DNA from: Monosporascus cannonballus
Taxonomy: Eukaryota; Ascomycota; Sordariomycetes; Xylariales
NCBI GenBank assembly: GCA_004154925.1
Contig: QJNS01000009.1
Location: 558,001-622,000, forward strand
Length of the DNA: 64,000 nucleotides
Reading direction: 5' to 3'
Of this stretch, positions 12,301 through 24,300 are shown one piece after another (position 1 is the stretch's first letter; each line of letters begins with the position of its first letter). The notes under the pieces were generated by a model. That model saw only the letters and a program-made list of their open reading frames with translations. It was not told the origin of the DNA and made no database searches. Position numbers and translations under genes: made by a program.

Positions 12301-14783
12301 CTACCTCGCGGCCTTCTTCTTCTCGTCCCTGGCTTCCCTCTGGGCCTGCGCGTTGATGTGGATGGCCTCCTTGAGCTTGGCCACCACCTCGGGCTGACCG
12401 CCGAAGGCCGTGATAAGCATGTCGTCGAGCTCCCTCATCTCCGCAGCGCCGGCGCCGTCGACGCTGACGACGCGCGCCCCCCACCGCTGCGTGAAGGCGT
12501 AGATGCTCTTGCGGAGTAGCCCGTCGAGCTTCTCGTTGGCGTCCTGTTCCGCCGCCGCCGCCGCCGCCTGGTTCGGCTTCCCGGCCGTGGCGGCAGCGGA
12601 CGACGAAGAGGAAGACCAGAGCCCCAGCGACAGCGTGCCCCCGAGGATCCCGCGGAACAGGCCCATCCAGTTCTGCGGGCTCAGGGCGTCCCAGATCTGC
12701 CCGAAATGCTGCATCGCCGCGGGGTGCGACCGCACGTCGCCGATCTCGAGGGAGACGAGGCTGTTCTTCAGGATGAGGAGGTTCTTGATCATGAACAAGT
12801 CCGGATCTGGGTCGGGCTTGCTGGCCTTGTTTCCTTTGAGGCGTGATTCGACGCGTTGCAAGGCCAGGATGGTCTCGTAGACAATGCGGAAAATGACCGG
12901 ACTCGACTTCTGCTATTGGAAAGTTAGTGGCGCGGTTGAAAGTAGAGCAAAACGTTGGGCTACTTACACTACGCTCCTTAGGCATAGCTTCATCGTACAT
13001 CGCTAGGAGCTCGAGGGCGCGTTTCGTCACAGGATATGCGTTTGACGAGGCTACCCCATTTACGACGGGTGTGATTTTTAGGGATTCGGTCGAAATCGGA
13101 GCCCTCGATATCGACTTTGTGACCTCGTTCTCGAAAGTAGTGTCGGTAAACGGCCATAGGTGCTCCGTAAGCAATCTTGCGGTGAGTTCGTGGCAGTGGA
13201 GGGAATAACGGGTCTCATCCTCGTCGAACTCTATAATGAGGTATTCATTGGTAATCCATGCCAGAAGGTTGCATATCGTGCGCAATTCGCTTGTTTGCAG
13301 GACAGATTGAATGGTCGTAGCGATAGGGGCGACGTTGGTGGCAGTGACAAGTGCTCGCTGGTGAGACTGGAGAGCGGCATAGGCTGATTGGCCGTCCATG
13401 CTGAATTGTGGCTCGATGGAGAAAATCTTGGCGAACAACTCGGCCTCATTGAATGACCTTTCATAACATTGCTTGATGAGATTTCGGCAGGCTGTCTCCA
13501 CACTGGCTTCCTTGAGCCCTTTCCTGAAGACTTCAAGGTCGTGAGTGGTAATAGGACGCAAATCCCGGTCTCTGGCATCCGAATATGACGAGAAGATGTT
13601 GAGGGCGGTGTTGGAGTAGTAGTCAAAACTTTGTCCTGGCTTTGGGTTTCCTGACTGATCATAGCAGCTTTGGATGACCCGCCGGACATTGTCGATTAGC
13701 CCATCAGCCTCAAGCACCATCTGCTGAAAACGGCCGTATGCGAGGGCATGCCGGGCCGAGTCGGATTTCGTCGAGGCAATCTGCTTCGATATCTCAGAGG
13801 AGATATGCTCGAGATGATTCGTAAATCCGACTTCGACAAGATGAAGAGCCTTTGTAAGCAAGGATTGGTACCTTGCTAGGTATGACTCGGCATCCCGATA
13901 GGCCGGGTGTTTCAACATGAAGCCTATGCAGGCGTCTAAGTTGGTCAATATCTCTCCGAAGTTCTGGTGATCGACCAAGCGGCTGGCGCCAGGGGCATTG
14001 AGTCTCCGAGTGACGCCCTCTAGGTATGCGTAGTAATGCAGATCGGTGCCGACCTCGTCTGCCAGCTTCCGCAATCGCTTCTCCTCAGTCAGGAGGTCTT
14101 CGCACTGTGCCTGGAAGGGGGTAGTTTGGGCGTCTACTGCCCGGAACGAGTCCGCCAGCGAGGAAAGCAACTGTAGCGCACCGTTGGCCCCTTCAACCAG
14201 CGAATCGAGGTGGCGCTCGGTCATTTCCAGCTGTTCCTGATATAACCTGCAGAGACTCCGTCAGCTATCACGCTAACCGTGTAGGAGGCGGGACCTCGCC
14301 GTACAGGTATCCTTGCATGCTCGTTTCTAGCAGCTCATCGCCTAGGCTTTTCTGCTCCGGTGTATCCCGATGCTGTATGGTCTCCTCGGGCTTTTCGACT
14401 AAGAGGGCGTCTAGACTATCCTCCTTGTGCTTCCTGCTCCTGCGCCTCTTTCTCGAAGCATCTTTGGAGAGCTGTGCTCGGACGACACGGTAGAAATCGG
14501 AGTATGACTTCGCCCTTCGAGTCAGGGTGGGCTCCGGAGGGCCATTGGAGGCTTCGGGCTCTTCATATAGCTGGTCGAGAGGCCCAGGAGTCTCAGACTG
14601 TTTGGAGCCCTGCGGGTAGATTGGTTAGCGAAAGTAGTCGGAGACTCGAATACGCAGGAATAATAGACAAACATTAGATTGCTGGAGGAGGGATGCCCTT
14701 CTCCTATGGCCGGTTGTCTGGGGCGTAGACGGATTCCGCTTATGATGTTCGGGTACAAAGCTGTACCAAGAATCTTCGTACAT
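12301..14783 (-). CDS. COG3: Conserved oligomeric Golgi complex subunit 3 (COG3/Sec34)
   Basis: The model has four exons on the minus strand: 14783-14673, 14609-14305, 14246-12968 and 12912-12301. It gives 768 residues with all phases closing, near the usual length for fungal COG3. The start gives MYEDSWYSFVPE, followed by a basic, low-complexity N-terminus, then LSKDASRKRRRSRKHKED and the conserved helical region beginning LEMTERHLDSL. The C-terminal exon has HFGQIWDALSPQNWMGLFRG and an Ala-rich insert, ending KKKAAR. COG3 is a lobe A subunit of the COG tethering complex, which acts in retrograde traffic within the Golgi (family knowledge). The exon 2/3 junction is the weakest point: a 58-nt intron with donor GTACGG fits, while the alternative donor GTTAGC would give an implausible 31-nt intron. 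The FMP25-like gene is divergent, 578 bp upstream. Confidence 0.88.
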
Positions 14784-15361
14784 GATTTATGTTATTTGTA
14801 TGAAATTTTAGTGAAATTGGTGGGGAGCGACTGGCGAATTTCACGTCTCCCCATCATTCCACCACCTAAACGTCGTCGCGCTACTGTTCCCCACTATCGC
14901 AAGGCAGGTACCCAATTGATTTTGCCAGCTGCTTGCCAAGCCGTTCGGAGGTGGCAGCCTTGTCAGCATCTACTTTACGAGGTACCTACCTACCTCGGTA
15001 CTTGTAAAAGCTCGGGTGGGGCCGGCTAAGATAAGTCCGATAAGGAATGTGGGACAAAAGGGGGGGGTCCCAAACGTGCGGGGAGCTATCTGTAAAAGCT
15101 CAATGCTGATTTGCTGCGCCCCTCCTTGATCTCCCCATGTATTTCGTAGCTGCATTCAATGATGAAAATCGCGAGTGACAATTTCAAGCCGTAACTTGTC
15201 GACGACTTCACGGCGTATGCCCCTCAAAAGGCCAGTGAGCCTGTAAACAGGTCTCTGCCCGCGACAATATCCGACAATGGTGGTGAGGTACTCGACTCTA
15301 TAGTAACATCCCGACCCCAAACCCTTCTGCATCCGAGACATTCTGATTAGATACCTTAAAA
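14784..15361. promoter_or_regulatory. Shared divergent promoter region COG3 / FMP25-like
   Basis: 578 bp between the two start codons, which face away from each other, so both promoters must lie here. It contains GAGGTACCTACCTACCTCGG near 14979-14998, one of several AGGTACCT-type motifs in intergenic DNA of this window, and a run of G at 15060-15066. No TATA box or known factor site is asserted. Confidence 0.5.
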
Positions 15362-17149
15362 ATGTTACCCTACAGAGCCGTGGCGCGGCAGGCGCCTATC
15401 GTTTGCCGTTCGCTCAGATCTAAGCCGGGTGCTGTACGGCAATGGCCTAGATATGCTAGCTCGTCAGGAGCTGATCGCCGAGGTGGAACTGTTGGAAAGG
15501 TTGCGGGTGTGCTAGCGGTAGCCATCATTGGAGGAGGCGCTGTAGCATTATACCCGGCAATGACGGCCAGGGAGCCGGCAAGGCCTAGGGAGGCCATTAT
15601 AGAGTACGAAAAGGAGCGACCCATGCCCACATCGAAAGAAAACAACAGAGATTTGATCAGCAGCCAGCATCTTCAAGTAAAGAAGAGCTGGGAGAACCCC
15701 GGCGTGTATATCTGGGGATCCAACAGTGGCGGGGTGGTCGCGCCCGAATCCAATGAGTCCGTCGTGAAAACGCCGAGGAGGTTACCATATTTCGACGGAC
15801 AACTGCTGCGGGATATCAAGCTTGACCGGGAATTTGGAGCCGCTGTCACAGAGAACGGTGACCTGGTGCAGTGGGGGAAGGCCTTCTCTTCAACCAACCC
15901 GACTCCGGTTACAACACTAACGGGAAAGGATCTCGTCAAAATTGGCATATCCAGAGACCGTATAATTGCTCTTGGCAAGAGCGGTTCCGTGTACTCCATG
16001 CCTGTATCCAGCTCTGACCAGGCTGGCGGCGTTAAGCCCTCGAAGTCTTCCTGGTTCTCCTTCTGGTCACGTCCCAATTCTATAAGTTATCGGGAACTGA
16101 AACCAGACAATCTCGGGTGGGGCGAAACTATCACTGATATTGCGAGCGGCATGGAACATGCCTTACTCCTTACATCCAAGGGGCGCCTGTTCTCTGCCGC
16201 CGCGAGTACATCCGACTACCCCTCCAAGGGTCAACTAGGCGTTCCAGGGTTGACGTGGTCCACCCGGCCGCAAGGGCCATTCGATCGGCCACATGAGATT
16301 CTTATGTTGAAGGGTCATAAGATCAAGAAAGTCGCAGCTGGCGACTACCATTCCCTAGCATTGGATGATAAGGGTCGTGTCTATGTCTTCGGCGATAATT
16401 CTGCAGGCCAGCTAGGGTTTGAGCCCGAACACGAGATCCCATTCGTAGATGGGCCAATTCCCCTCCCTTTTAGCAAGATTTATGGGGGCTCAAATCAGCA
16501 GCCTACTGTGACATCTATTGCTGCTGGTGGCGCGAACTCGTTCTTCACAGTGGACGCGACCCGCGTTGCCGGAGTAAAGAAAGAGGGGCAGAAAGAAGGA
16601 TCCGGCACCGCACGGGACCTGGGCCGGGTCACCGCCGACACCTGGGCTTGTGGCGCGGGTATATGCGGCACTCTGGGAACGGGCAAGTGGACCCACGTCT
16701 CCCTCGGCCCGTCCAAGATCAACTCCCTCTCCGGGCTCTTCGAGTGGGACGAGAAGACCAACTCGGCGGTCCCGATCCGCCTGTCGCGCCTGAGCGCGGG
16801 CAGCACGCACGCTGCCGCCGTGCTGGACAACGCGACCCGCGTCAAGATCGCCTCGAACTCCGGCTCGGAGAACGACACCAACTACGGCGCCGACGTCCTC
16901 TTCTGGGGCGGCAACGAGTACTACCAGCTCGGGACCGGCAGGCGCAATAACGTGCCGACCCCCACGTACATCAGTCCGCTGGGCACCGACAAGGGCCGGA
17001 GTGGAGGCGGCGGGGACGAGCAGCACAGGTTCCAGATCACGCCCCGCGCCACGGCGCGCCTTGGGGAGGGGGGCAAGGGCCGGAAGGTCAGCATGGAGCA
17101 GAGGGTCGAGTGTGGTCGCCACGTCACCGCCGTTTATTCCGCGACGTGA
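15362..17149 (+). CDS. FMP25: Mitochondrial RCC1-repeat protein, Fmp25-like
   Basis: Single exon, 595 residues. Residues 1-40 are Arg-rich and free of acidic residues until about 38 (RAVARQAPIVCRSLRSKPG), a typical mitochondrial presequence. Residues 46-66 form one hydrophobic, Gly-rich membrane segment (VAGVLAVAIIGGGAVALYP). The rest is a beta-propeller of RCC1-type repeats: GVYIWGSNSGG near 112, HSLALDDKGRVYVFGDNSAG near 335, TWACGAGICGTLGTG near 425, and VLFWGGNEYYQLGTGR near 510. Yeast Fmp25 is an inner-membrane RCC1-like protein implicated in assembly of respiratory complex III (established). Orthology is inferred from the presequence, membrane anchor and propeller layout. The C-terminal third is markedly GC-richer, which creates long antisense open frames that are not genes. 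Confidence 0.82.
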   Translation: MLPYRAVARQAPIVCRSLRSKPGAVRQWPRYASSSGADRRGGTVGKVAGVLAVAIIGGGAVALYPAMTAREPARPREAIIEYEKERPMPTSKENNRDLISSQHLQVKKSWENPGVYIWGSNSGGVVAPESNESVVKTPRRLPYFDGQLLRDIKLDREFGAAVTENGDLVQWGKAFSSTNPTPVTTLTGKDLVKIGISRDRIIALGKSGSVYSMPVSSSDQAGGVKPSKSSWFSFWSRPNSISYRELKPDNLGWGETITDIASGMEHALLLTSKGRLFSAAASTSDYPSKGQLGVPGLTWSTRPQGPFDRPHEILMLKGHKIKKVAAGDYHSLALDDKGRVYVFGDNSAGQLGFEPEHEIPFVDGPIPLPFSKIYGGSNQQPTVTSIAAGGANSFFTVDATRVAGVKKEGQKEGSGTARDLGRVTADTWACGAGICGTLGTGKWTHVSLGPSKINSLSGLFEWDEKTNSAVPIRLSRLSAGSTHAAAVLDNATRVKIASNSGSENDTNYGADVLFWGGNEYYQLGTGRRNNVPTPTYISPLGTDKGRSGGGGDEQHRFQITPRATARLGEGGKGRKVSMEQRVECGRHVTAVYSAT

Positions 17150-18671
17150 GTGAGTCTTGACCGGGTTTTGGAACGGGAGGAAATCCCTTCTCTTAGGTCC
17201 CCGCAATTTGTATAACTACGGAGTAAACGTGTGGCTCCTGTACTATTTAAGTAGGCTCGGATGGCTTTCCTTGGCGTTCCGTGGGTGGTGGTTGCGCTGC
17301 GATAGCAAGTTGGATCACCTGGTCTGGTGCACATAGATACCCTCCTCTCATGATATGAGTTGTTACACAATATATATATATATAAGAAACATGAAGCGCA
17401 TTCAGATGAAACCGGTTCATTCTGGCTGTCTCCTGATTCGCTACCGCTCACCAACATTAGTGGCTATCGTGGAAAGTTTGCCATGGGCTGGGCGAGTAGG
17501 TTCTATTCTGATCTTCATACATAAGCGATATCTCCCTCCCCCCTCCCCTTCTTGTTGATCTCCATGAAGTTTATGCCACATAGCGTACCCGAAGAGAAAC
17601 TATGTTCAGCATTATTCCTATTGATTCTATCTAGGCCCCCCCAGCCACCATCTCCACCCAAAAAGGAGGTCAAACAAATACATGACTACGGGGGACACTA
17701 CTCGATACGAAAGACACAAGTGATAGATCTTCTAAGAATTCGATTTTCCAGAGGAATTTTAACTCTGCATGTGGGATAGGGGAGCGCCTGTTCCCGCTGG
17801 CCTGCGTCAAGTCGACATAAGACAGGTAGACTCTTCTCCATGTACGGCCCCTTTTTCACCGAGAATTATGGAATTTGCGGGGCTATGAGTGCATCGCTTA
17901 TCCATATGACACCATCAAATCCCACTATTCGTTAGTCCTTCAGGCTCTTACCCTAAACACCTCTCCTTTCTGAATACGCGGAAGTCGCCTTCACTGTCGA
18001 CCGGGCCGATGTGCCCCTATTAGTAATGCAGCATCTAAGATGCACGATTAGACCTTGAAACGTTGGTTCGCGCAGCGGATCTGAAAATCGCCAGGCTTCC
18101 TCTAGTCGACGCCTTATATCTTGCCTGTTTCTCGATCGAAGAAAGCCTTTGCGGCCCGAGTGACATGACGCCCTCTTAGTTGAGGCAACTAGGTTGATTT
18201 AGTAATCAATTTATAGCACTTGCAAGCGCCCCACGACGCCGATTTAAGGGGGTGAGCAGTGTCAACTTCCGCCTACCAGTGGATATCATTGACTGTGTCA
18301 GGGGTGAAGCGTTCTTGTCGCGTATTTTTAATATGTGTGTAACGCAACCCGACAAGGAAACAGGAACTAGGGAGAGCACAGACGTGAGAATAAATTTCAT
18401 GGATCTTGATTACTGTTACATTGGCGCCGCTAGACCAAGTCTCCGCGCTCGTATTGACCATGTGCGATTGGTTGGGAGCAGTGAGAGAGTAGTACGACGA
18501 AATCCCATCACCGCCGTAGTAGGATCTCAAAGGTACCGAAAGTGTGCAACGGCCAGACCACTCCTTTCTACATGGTAGTGGCACGGGTGGCCGGTGGAAG
18601 GGGAAGGGATTGACCACTAGCCTCGGATGGTTCTAACGGGCGAAATTTCGGGATGAAGTCCGTGCTGCTTC
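17150..18671. other. Intergenic region with no supported gene
   Basis: 1.5 kb of normal-composition DNA holding the 3' flank of the FMP25-like gene, a short TA microsatellite (about 17370-17382) and polypyrimidine runs. Overlapping frames of about 110 codons on both strands at 18252-18617 show no domain, no splice context and low-complexity-free but unfamiliar sequence, so I do not call them. Confidence 0.5.
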
Positions 18672-19949
18672 ATGGCCTCATTGAAGACCAGGGGTTCGCC
18701 ATTATGTGATCTATTTTATGAGAAGCTATGGCTCCGACGTGGCCTTTCATGCTGCCGACTCTCGGAACATCATTTCCCGCCCCTCGGGTTTTATGAGCCT
18801 CTGGTGATTCGGGCCACAGCGGAGCGAATCTTCGACCCTGGCTTAGCAAGCCTTCAACGGAAAGGGTCGCTACGGAACCACGCACCAGTCTTCTCCGAGA
18901 TCCACAAACCCCTTACTTCAGCGCAGAAAGAATATGGGATTGTCTATGTACTTGGGCACAAAATTGAAAAGGGGCTATTCAAGATTGGGTGGACGAGAGT
19001 GACTGCAGAAGAACGGCTCAACCAGGCCGGCAATTGCTACGGGTTCAACGCAGAAATTCTTCATGAAACGCGTGGTGGCCCCTTCTTTGCAGAGTCCAAG
19101 GCCGAGAAGCTTGCTCAGACCGTGCTTCGCCACCACAACCTCACCATCGTGGAATGCGAACGATGCGGAGGGGGCCACAGGGAATGGTTCCGTGCCCCCA
19201 AGGAGATGGTTGTAGAAACCGTCGAGATCATGGAAACCTTCGTTCGGCTCCCTGCTTACGAGTCGAAAGACGGCCAGACATGGAGGCTCTCGGATGCTGC
19301 GTATGAGATGATCAGAACTATGTGCGATTTTTCAACAGTAAGACTGAGCAGTCCCATAGCCACAATAGAGAGGCACCCCATCAACGAGCCTCCTGGGGGG
19401 GTCTCGACGCAACTGAAGCCGGAAGCCGTTGCTCACGTCGCTGAGACTGCTTTCCCGGCAAGGTCACAGGACTCTGACGAAGGTATGGAGGGATATAACC
19501 CGTCAGCTACAACAGCAGCTGTTAACGCCGGCAAAGGCACAAAGGGGGCAGCGAGGTCCGTAGGAGCTGACGCTGCAAGAAGAGCGAAGGGAGCGTTACG
19601 AAAGGCTGCAGAGCTCAAAGACCGTGTGAGCCAATTTCGGAACCGGTCACGTGAAGGCACGCCAGAACTTGACGGCGATGGCAAGAGGGAGAATTTGTGA
19701 GCAGGAAATAAAGGTGGTAGTGGGAATGGTGATGTCAAGTACGCCATCATGGGTGTTTTCTTGAGCCTGTTCCCCGAGGACATCAGAACTTATGAAAGTA
19801 ATATGAACAGCAGGGAGCCCCGCCGCGGGGTTTCGTGGGTCAAGACGATGAAGTATGATCTCAGGGCCTTTATTACGGACTTCGAGGTAGAATGGAAGCG
19901 CGATGATGAGGAGTGCAGGGAGCGTCCAGCGAGCAAGGAATCGAAGTGA
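18672..19949 (+). CDS. T5orf172 (GIY-YIG-like) domain protein
   Basis: Exon 18672-19696 continues, I propose, over an intron 19697-19765 (gtgagc..cttgag) into 19766-19949. The junction AAT TT/C restores an open frame that ends EECRERPASKESK. Without splicing the protein stops at 19700 (342 residues). Residues 86-180 carry the domain: YGIVYVLGH, then LFKIGWTRV and AEERLNQ, matching the GIY, YIG-like and Arg positions of the T5orf172 fold, followed by ECERCGGGHREWF. The domain is related to GIY-YIG nucleases and occurs in many fungal proteins of unknown role. The C-terminus is Ala/Lys/Arg-rich and probably disordered. The N-terminal 80 residues are unlike anything I know and the true start may be further upstream or downstream. 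The proposed intron lacks a clear branch site. Confidence 0.6.
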
Positions 19950-20255
19950 GAACGTAACCCTCAGAACTTTTTTATTTTATTTTTTTATTTTTGGTTGGTT
20001 AAAATGGGGGGAGGATTGGCTTTGGCCGTACTCAGAAGTTGACGGATCACCAGGTCAGCTGCACATCGGACGGTTGCAGGGAGAAGAAGACTAGGCGTCA
20101 TCTAGCTAACTCTGAAGCTTCACCAGCAAGGCACCGAGGTTTCGACTTCGGTCAAAAGAACCTGGCGGCTCTCATTATCATACCGCCGTGAACGGTGAAG
20201 CCTTTGGGGATCCTTCTCGCCTTATCCATCAACCGAACAAAGAGCACTGCTCCAA
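19950..20255. other. Intergenic, no gene seen
   Basis: 3' flank of the T5orf172 gene with a long T-rich tract at 19969-19993. No coding evidence. Confidence 0.5.
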
Positions 20256-20820
20256 TCATGCGCACACATCGAACGTTCCTGCGGCACTTCCTTTCCGGGG
20301 GATCGTTTGAACTTCAACGCGGCGTCTGATTCCGCAGTTCCGACACCCATAGCCTGAATAGAAAGTGACCCTGGTCTTCCCCCATGATGTGGTGGCGTCG
20401 TGCAGCTGCAACCATGGTATTCCCAATACAATGGGGTGCTGACTGAGTTGCGTTACGAAACATGGTAGTTCTCGATATTCTTGAATGCCGATGGGGTGTC
20501 TCACGAGATGCGCGATTCATCCCGCGGCAGACTGCCGTCTGTTGACCACCTCGAGTTGTTGTAGATTCCGCAATGGCAGGAGGAGTTCGCTTTCGCGCGC
20601 GAAGGTTTGGTTAATGAAAGCAATTCCATTTGCTCCACTATCCACAAGAGCGGAAGTCTGTGTTCGTCCATTGCTAGATTTTACAGAGCATAGTAGAACC
20701 AATGGGAAGGCGTCAAAATTTTCCTTCTTTTTCCTAACTGAGCAAGCGGAGATTCTTATCGATTGTATTCCTTCCTTTGTCCATCCTAGATTGCGACTTG
20801 GATCGGTCCGAGGATAAAGC
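20256..20820 (-). pseudogene. Gypsy-type retropepsin fragment
   Basis: On the minus strand, 20702 to 20517 reads a retroviral-type aspartic protease core: SALVDSGANGIAFIN (the D-S-G catalytic triad), then LLLPLRNLQQLEVV. One in-frame TGA (at about 20515-20517) follows, after which the same frame continues to 20256 with HPIGIQEYRELPCF and HPIVLGIPWLQLHD, the conserved GxPWL block of Ty3/Gypsy polyproteins. A Cys-Arg-Asn-Cys-Gly motif closes the readable part. The fragment is not RIP-saturated and has just one nonsense codon in about 450 nt. It lies at the edge of the AT-rich block and is not attached to recognisable RT or LTR sequence. Confidence 0.75.
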
Positions 20821-21034
20821 CCAGGTGCGGCCTAAGGTGTTATAACCAAATACCCAAGAACCCAAGAGGATTATGATAAAGGGATGCGGACGGATCTCCA
20901 CCAGTATAAAACTACGGTCATTATCCTTTCTATAATCTAACCTAGGACGTATTATAATTAAAAACTTTTGTCTATAATATTATAACCTAGCACTCGAAGG
21001 CCTAGAAACACTGTCGGAATAAAATATTAAATGT

Positions 21035-21305
21035 TTCTGACTTTGGCAAAAGGTTAATATATGTTAGTCGAATACGGCCGGTTAGAGCATACTTAACAAA
21101 TAGTCGAACGTAATTCATTCGGTTATGTTGTACGGATAGTCGAATAGGAATTATTTGATTATTAATACGGTTTAATTCATAATTACGATAGTTATTTTTT
21201 GATAAAACAATATTAAATTATAATTTAGTGTTAGTATTTAGAATATTTTAAATATTATCAAATATAACTAAATTATTAAATATTTACATTTTTAAAATAT
21301 TTTCA
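21035..21305 (+). repeat. Direct repeat copy A (probable LTR)
   Basis: About 270 bp that aligns collinearly with 27035-27305. For example, TAGTCGAATACGG..TTAGAGCATACTTAACAAA corresponds to TGGTCAAATACTA..TTAGATAAGATTTAATAAA, and the alignment continues to a shared TTTTTAAAA..TTTCCAT/TTTCAT end. Most differences are transitions. The same orientation and 6.0-kb spacing suit the two LTRs of one element. Exact ends are not resolved. Confidence 0.6.
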
Positions 21306-24300
21306 TAATATAAATATATTAAATTATAATTTATTAGTTCATTTAATTGTTTAAGTGTAATATATAACAAATATTTAATAATACCCCTGTTTTTATATCT
21401 ACTAATATATAAACGTGAATTAAATTAATTTACAAAATTGTTAAAAATGTTTTAAAAATTAAAGTTTCTAAAACACGATCCGTTTATATATTAAAAGAAT
21501 TTCTATAATTAAATAAATTACTTACTGCAATCATTTAATGCGAAAAAAATTTATTAATATTAAAAATAGTCGTAAATGTTTAAATAAAAAAGAATAGATG
21601 TTTTTATTTCGAAAGATTTAGTACGGGCGGTTTAATTAATATAATTAATATTAATTAAAACGTTAGAAAATATTTACAAAGTTTGAAAGCGGCATTTTTT
21701 TTTAAAAATATTTCGATAAAATTATAATTATTTTTTTATTTAATACAAGATATATTATAAATATTTTCCAGTTCGATTAATATAATATATTTTATATATA
21801 ACATTCGTTATTTGAAGATTTATCAAAAAATATAACGTTTTTTAATAGACTAAGATTAAAAAGTATATTATTTGTTCTTTCGAAAAACGAATTAAAATAA
21901 TCGTAGTAATAAACAACGATTACAAAGAAACTTAGTAAATTTGAAAAGAATATTTCGAGATAATAAACAAAAATTTAAAAACTGATATATAATGTAATAA
22001 GTTGTATTTAAAATATATGTATTTAATTATAATAAGACTTTAGTTTAAGAAAAAAAAGTATTAATAATCAAATCTTTCGATAGTTTGAAACATATTATAT
22101 AATAATAAAAATTACAACCGACGATCGACAACATGTTTAGAAAATTAAAAAACGAAAAAGTGAAGACGATAATAGATTACGACGTATAATAAATATTATT
22201 ATTACTTAATATAATAATAATGATAATATCTATTATGCAGTTATATTAATATGTATCATAATACATAGTATTTAAAAAGTTTATATTAAATTACCAAGTC
22301 TAATAATAATAAGATAAAATGCAAAATAATACAATATAAGATGTTTAAAAAATTCTGATAAAGCACTTAATTTCATTATCAGAACTATAAGTTGAAAATA
22401 ATTAAAAAACGATTATTATATTATGAAAATAATATAATAAGAAAAGCGATATTCGATTTAATGTATTAAAATATTCGATAAATGTAAAAAAAAATTAATT
22501 TTATTAATTATTAAATTATTATAAAATATTTTTAAAAGATAATTAAACAAATAATAAAATTACAAAATAAAAGATTAATTCAGCAATATTAAACAAATAT
22601 AGCAAAATTTAAATTCTCAATTCTAAATTTAAAAAAAGGGTGTCTTTATAATAAATTAAAAAATTCGAATTTTTATATATTGTAGATATATACTAACAAT
22701 ATAAAGGCAACAAACAATATTATGAATTTTCTTTTATTAATAGTTTATATAATTAACTCGATTACTAAGTAATAGTATTATTAAACAAGGACTTTATATT
22801 TTGAAAATACTATAATTCGTTTATTAAGAATTTATTCTCAATAGAGATTTTTCTTTATATTTATAAACAATTAAAAAATACAGAATTACTAAGACAAAGT
22901 TCCAGTTTTTTTAAACAATTTAAATCAATTCAAATATGATATAATAAAACGCAACATAATATATAAAAAAAAGTTATCCAATAAATTTAAAAGTTAGAGT
23001 AAAATAAAACGTTATTATTTTAATTAAAACAATAAACCAGTTATTAAAAATAATAAATAAAATATTGAATATATTATCATAATAAATGCTAAAATACTTC
23101 AATAAATTCAAAGAGAATTTTATAAATAATATCTTTTATTTAACAATTATAAAACAATGAAATAAAAAACATTATAAATATTTTACTATATTAAATATAT
23201 AAAACAAAATATATTAATAAGTAGTAATAAAATGTTAGCCAACTTTAAACGAAGATTATACTATATTAAATATAATAAATAAATTTAATTAAAATAGAAA
23301 TTTAAAAAAATTATATATTATCAAAAACGGCTCAAATAAAATATTTATTAATAAAAAGAATATTAGTTTGTATAAAATTAAGTATATATAAACTTACATT
23401 TAAAAAAGATGTTATATAATTAAGGTCGATATATTACTGTAAATAAATAGACTTATAGTTTTAGCAAAATTAAATTTATATTTATATAATTTCTTTGTTA
23501 TGCAAAGAATTCACCAAAAAACATTTATATTATATTACAATTGTGAAGAGTAAAATAGAACATTTCATATTTACTTGAAATAAAAAGAAATAGCGTTATT
23601 AATATATAATAAATATTTTATTAATAAAGAAAGTACAAACTAAAAGCTAATAATAAAACGAAATAAACTTAATCGTAAATATTATTAACATGAGTTTTAA
23701 ATCATTAATTAATAAATTGTAACAAGATTTTTAGAATTTAGATAATTGAGCTAATAAATTATTGTAGTACGATTTAAAAAAACCCTTTTAAAATATATTT
23801 AATACAGAATTACCAAAATATAACAAATATAATTATAAAGTAATTGATTAAAACACTTTAGTAATTAAGTTTTCATGTATTTACTAGCTTAATATAAATA
23901 TATTACGGGTTTATAAATTTTTTTTTAAAAATTATAAACGAGGTATTCCATTTTTTCGTATTTAAAAATAGTAGAAGGTTTTGATTTATAGCAGATTATC
24001 GTTAAGTAGACGATATTACGGTAAAATTAAATCTTAATATTTTGATAGTGTTAAAATAAAAACCGGTTTTTATGAAACAAAAAAAATACTGAATTCGACG
24101 TGAAAATAAACGGAAATTTTAATAGAATTAAGAAAATGCGGCAATAAAAAAGATTTATTAAATCAGATAGATTTTATACAAATTTTTAAAAATATTAATA
24201 GGATTTATAAACGTATTGAGAATTTATTAAAAAATAATAAATTATATATTATATAAATTTTTTAACGTTTTTATTTTATATTACTTCAGCCGTATTTTTA

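Noticed and set aside
12503..12880. Plus-strand frame of about 125 codons
   Set aside because: Antisense to the last COG3 exon; Ala/Ser-rich by codon mirroring only.
16490..17206. Long open frame on the minus strand opposite the FMP25-like gene
   Set aside because: It lies antisense to a well-supported RCC1-repeat coding sequence in a GC-rich stretch, and its Arg/Ala/Val-rich translation has no domain.
18252..18617. Overlapping frames of about 108 and 114 codons on opposite strands
   Set aside because: No domain, no splice signals, and both strands equally open, so neither is supported as coding.
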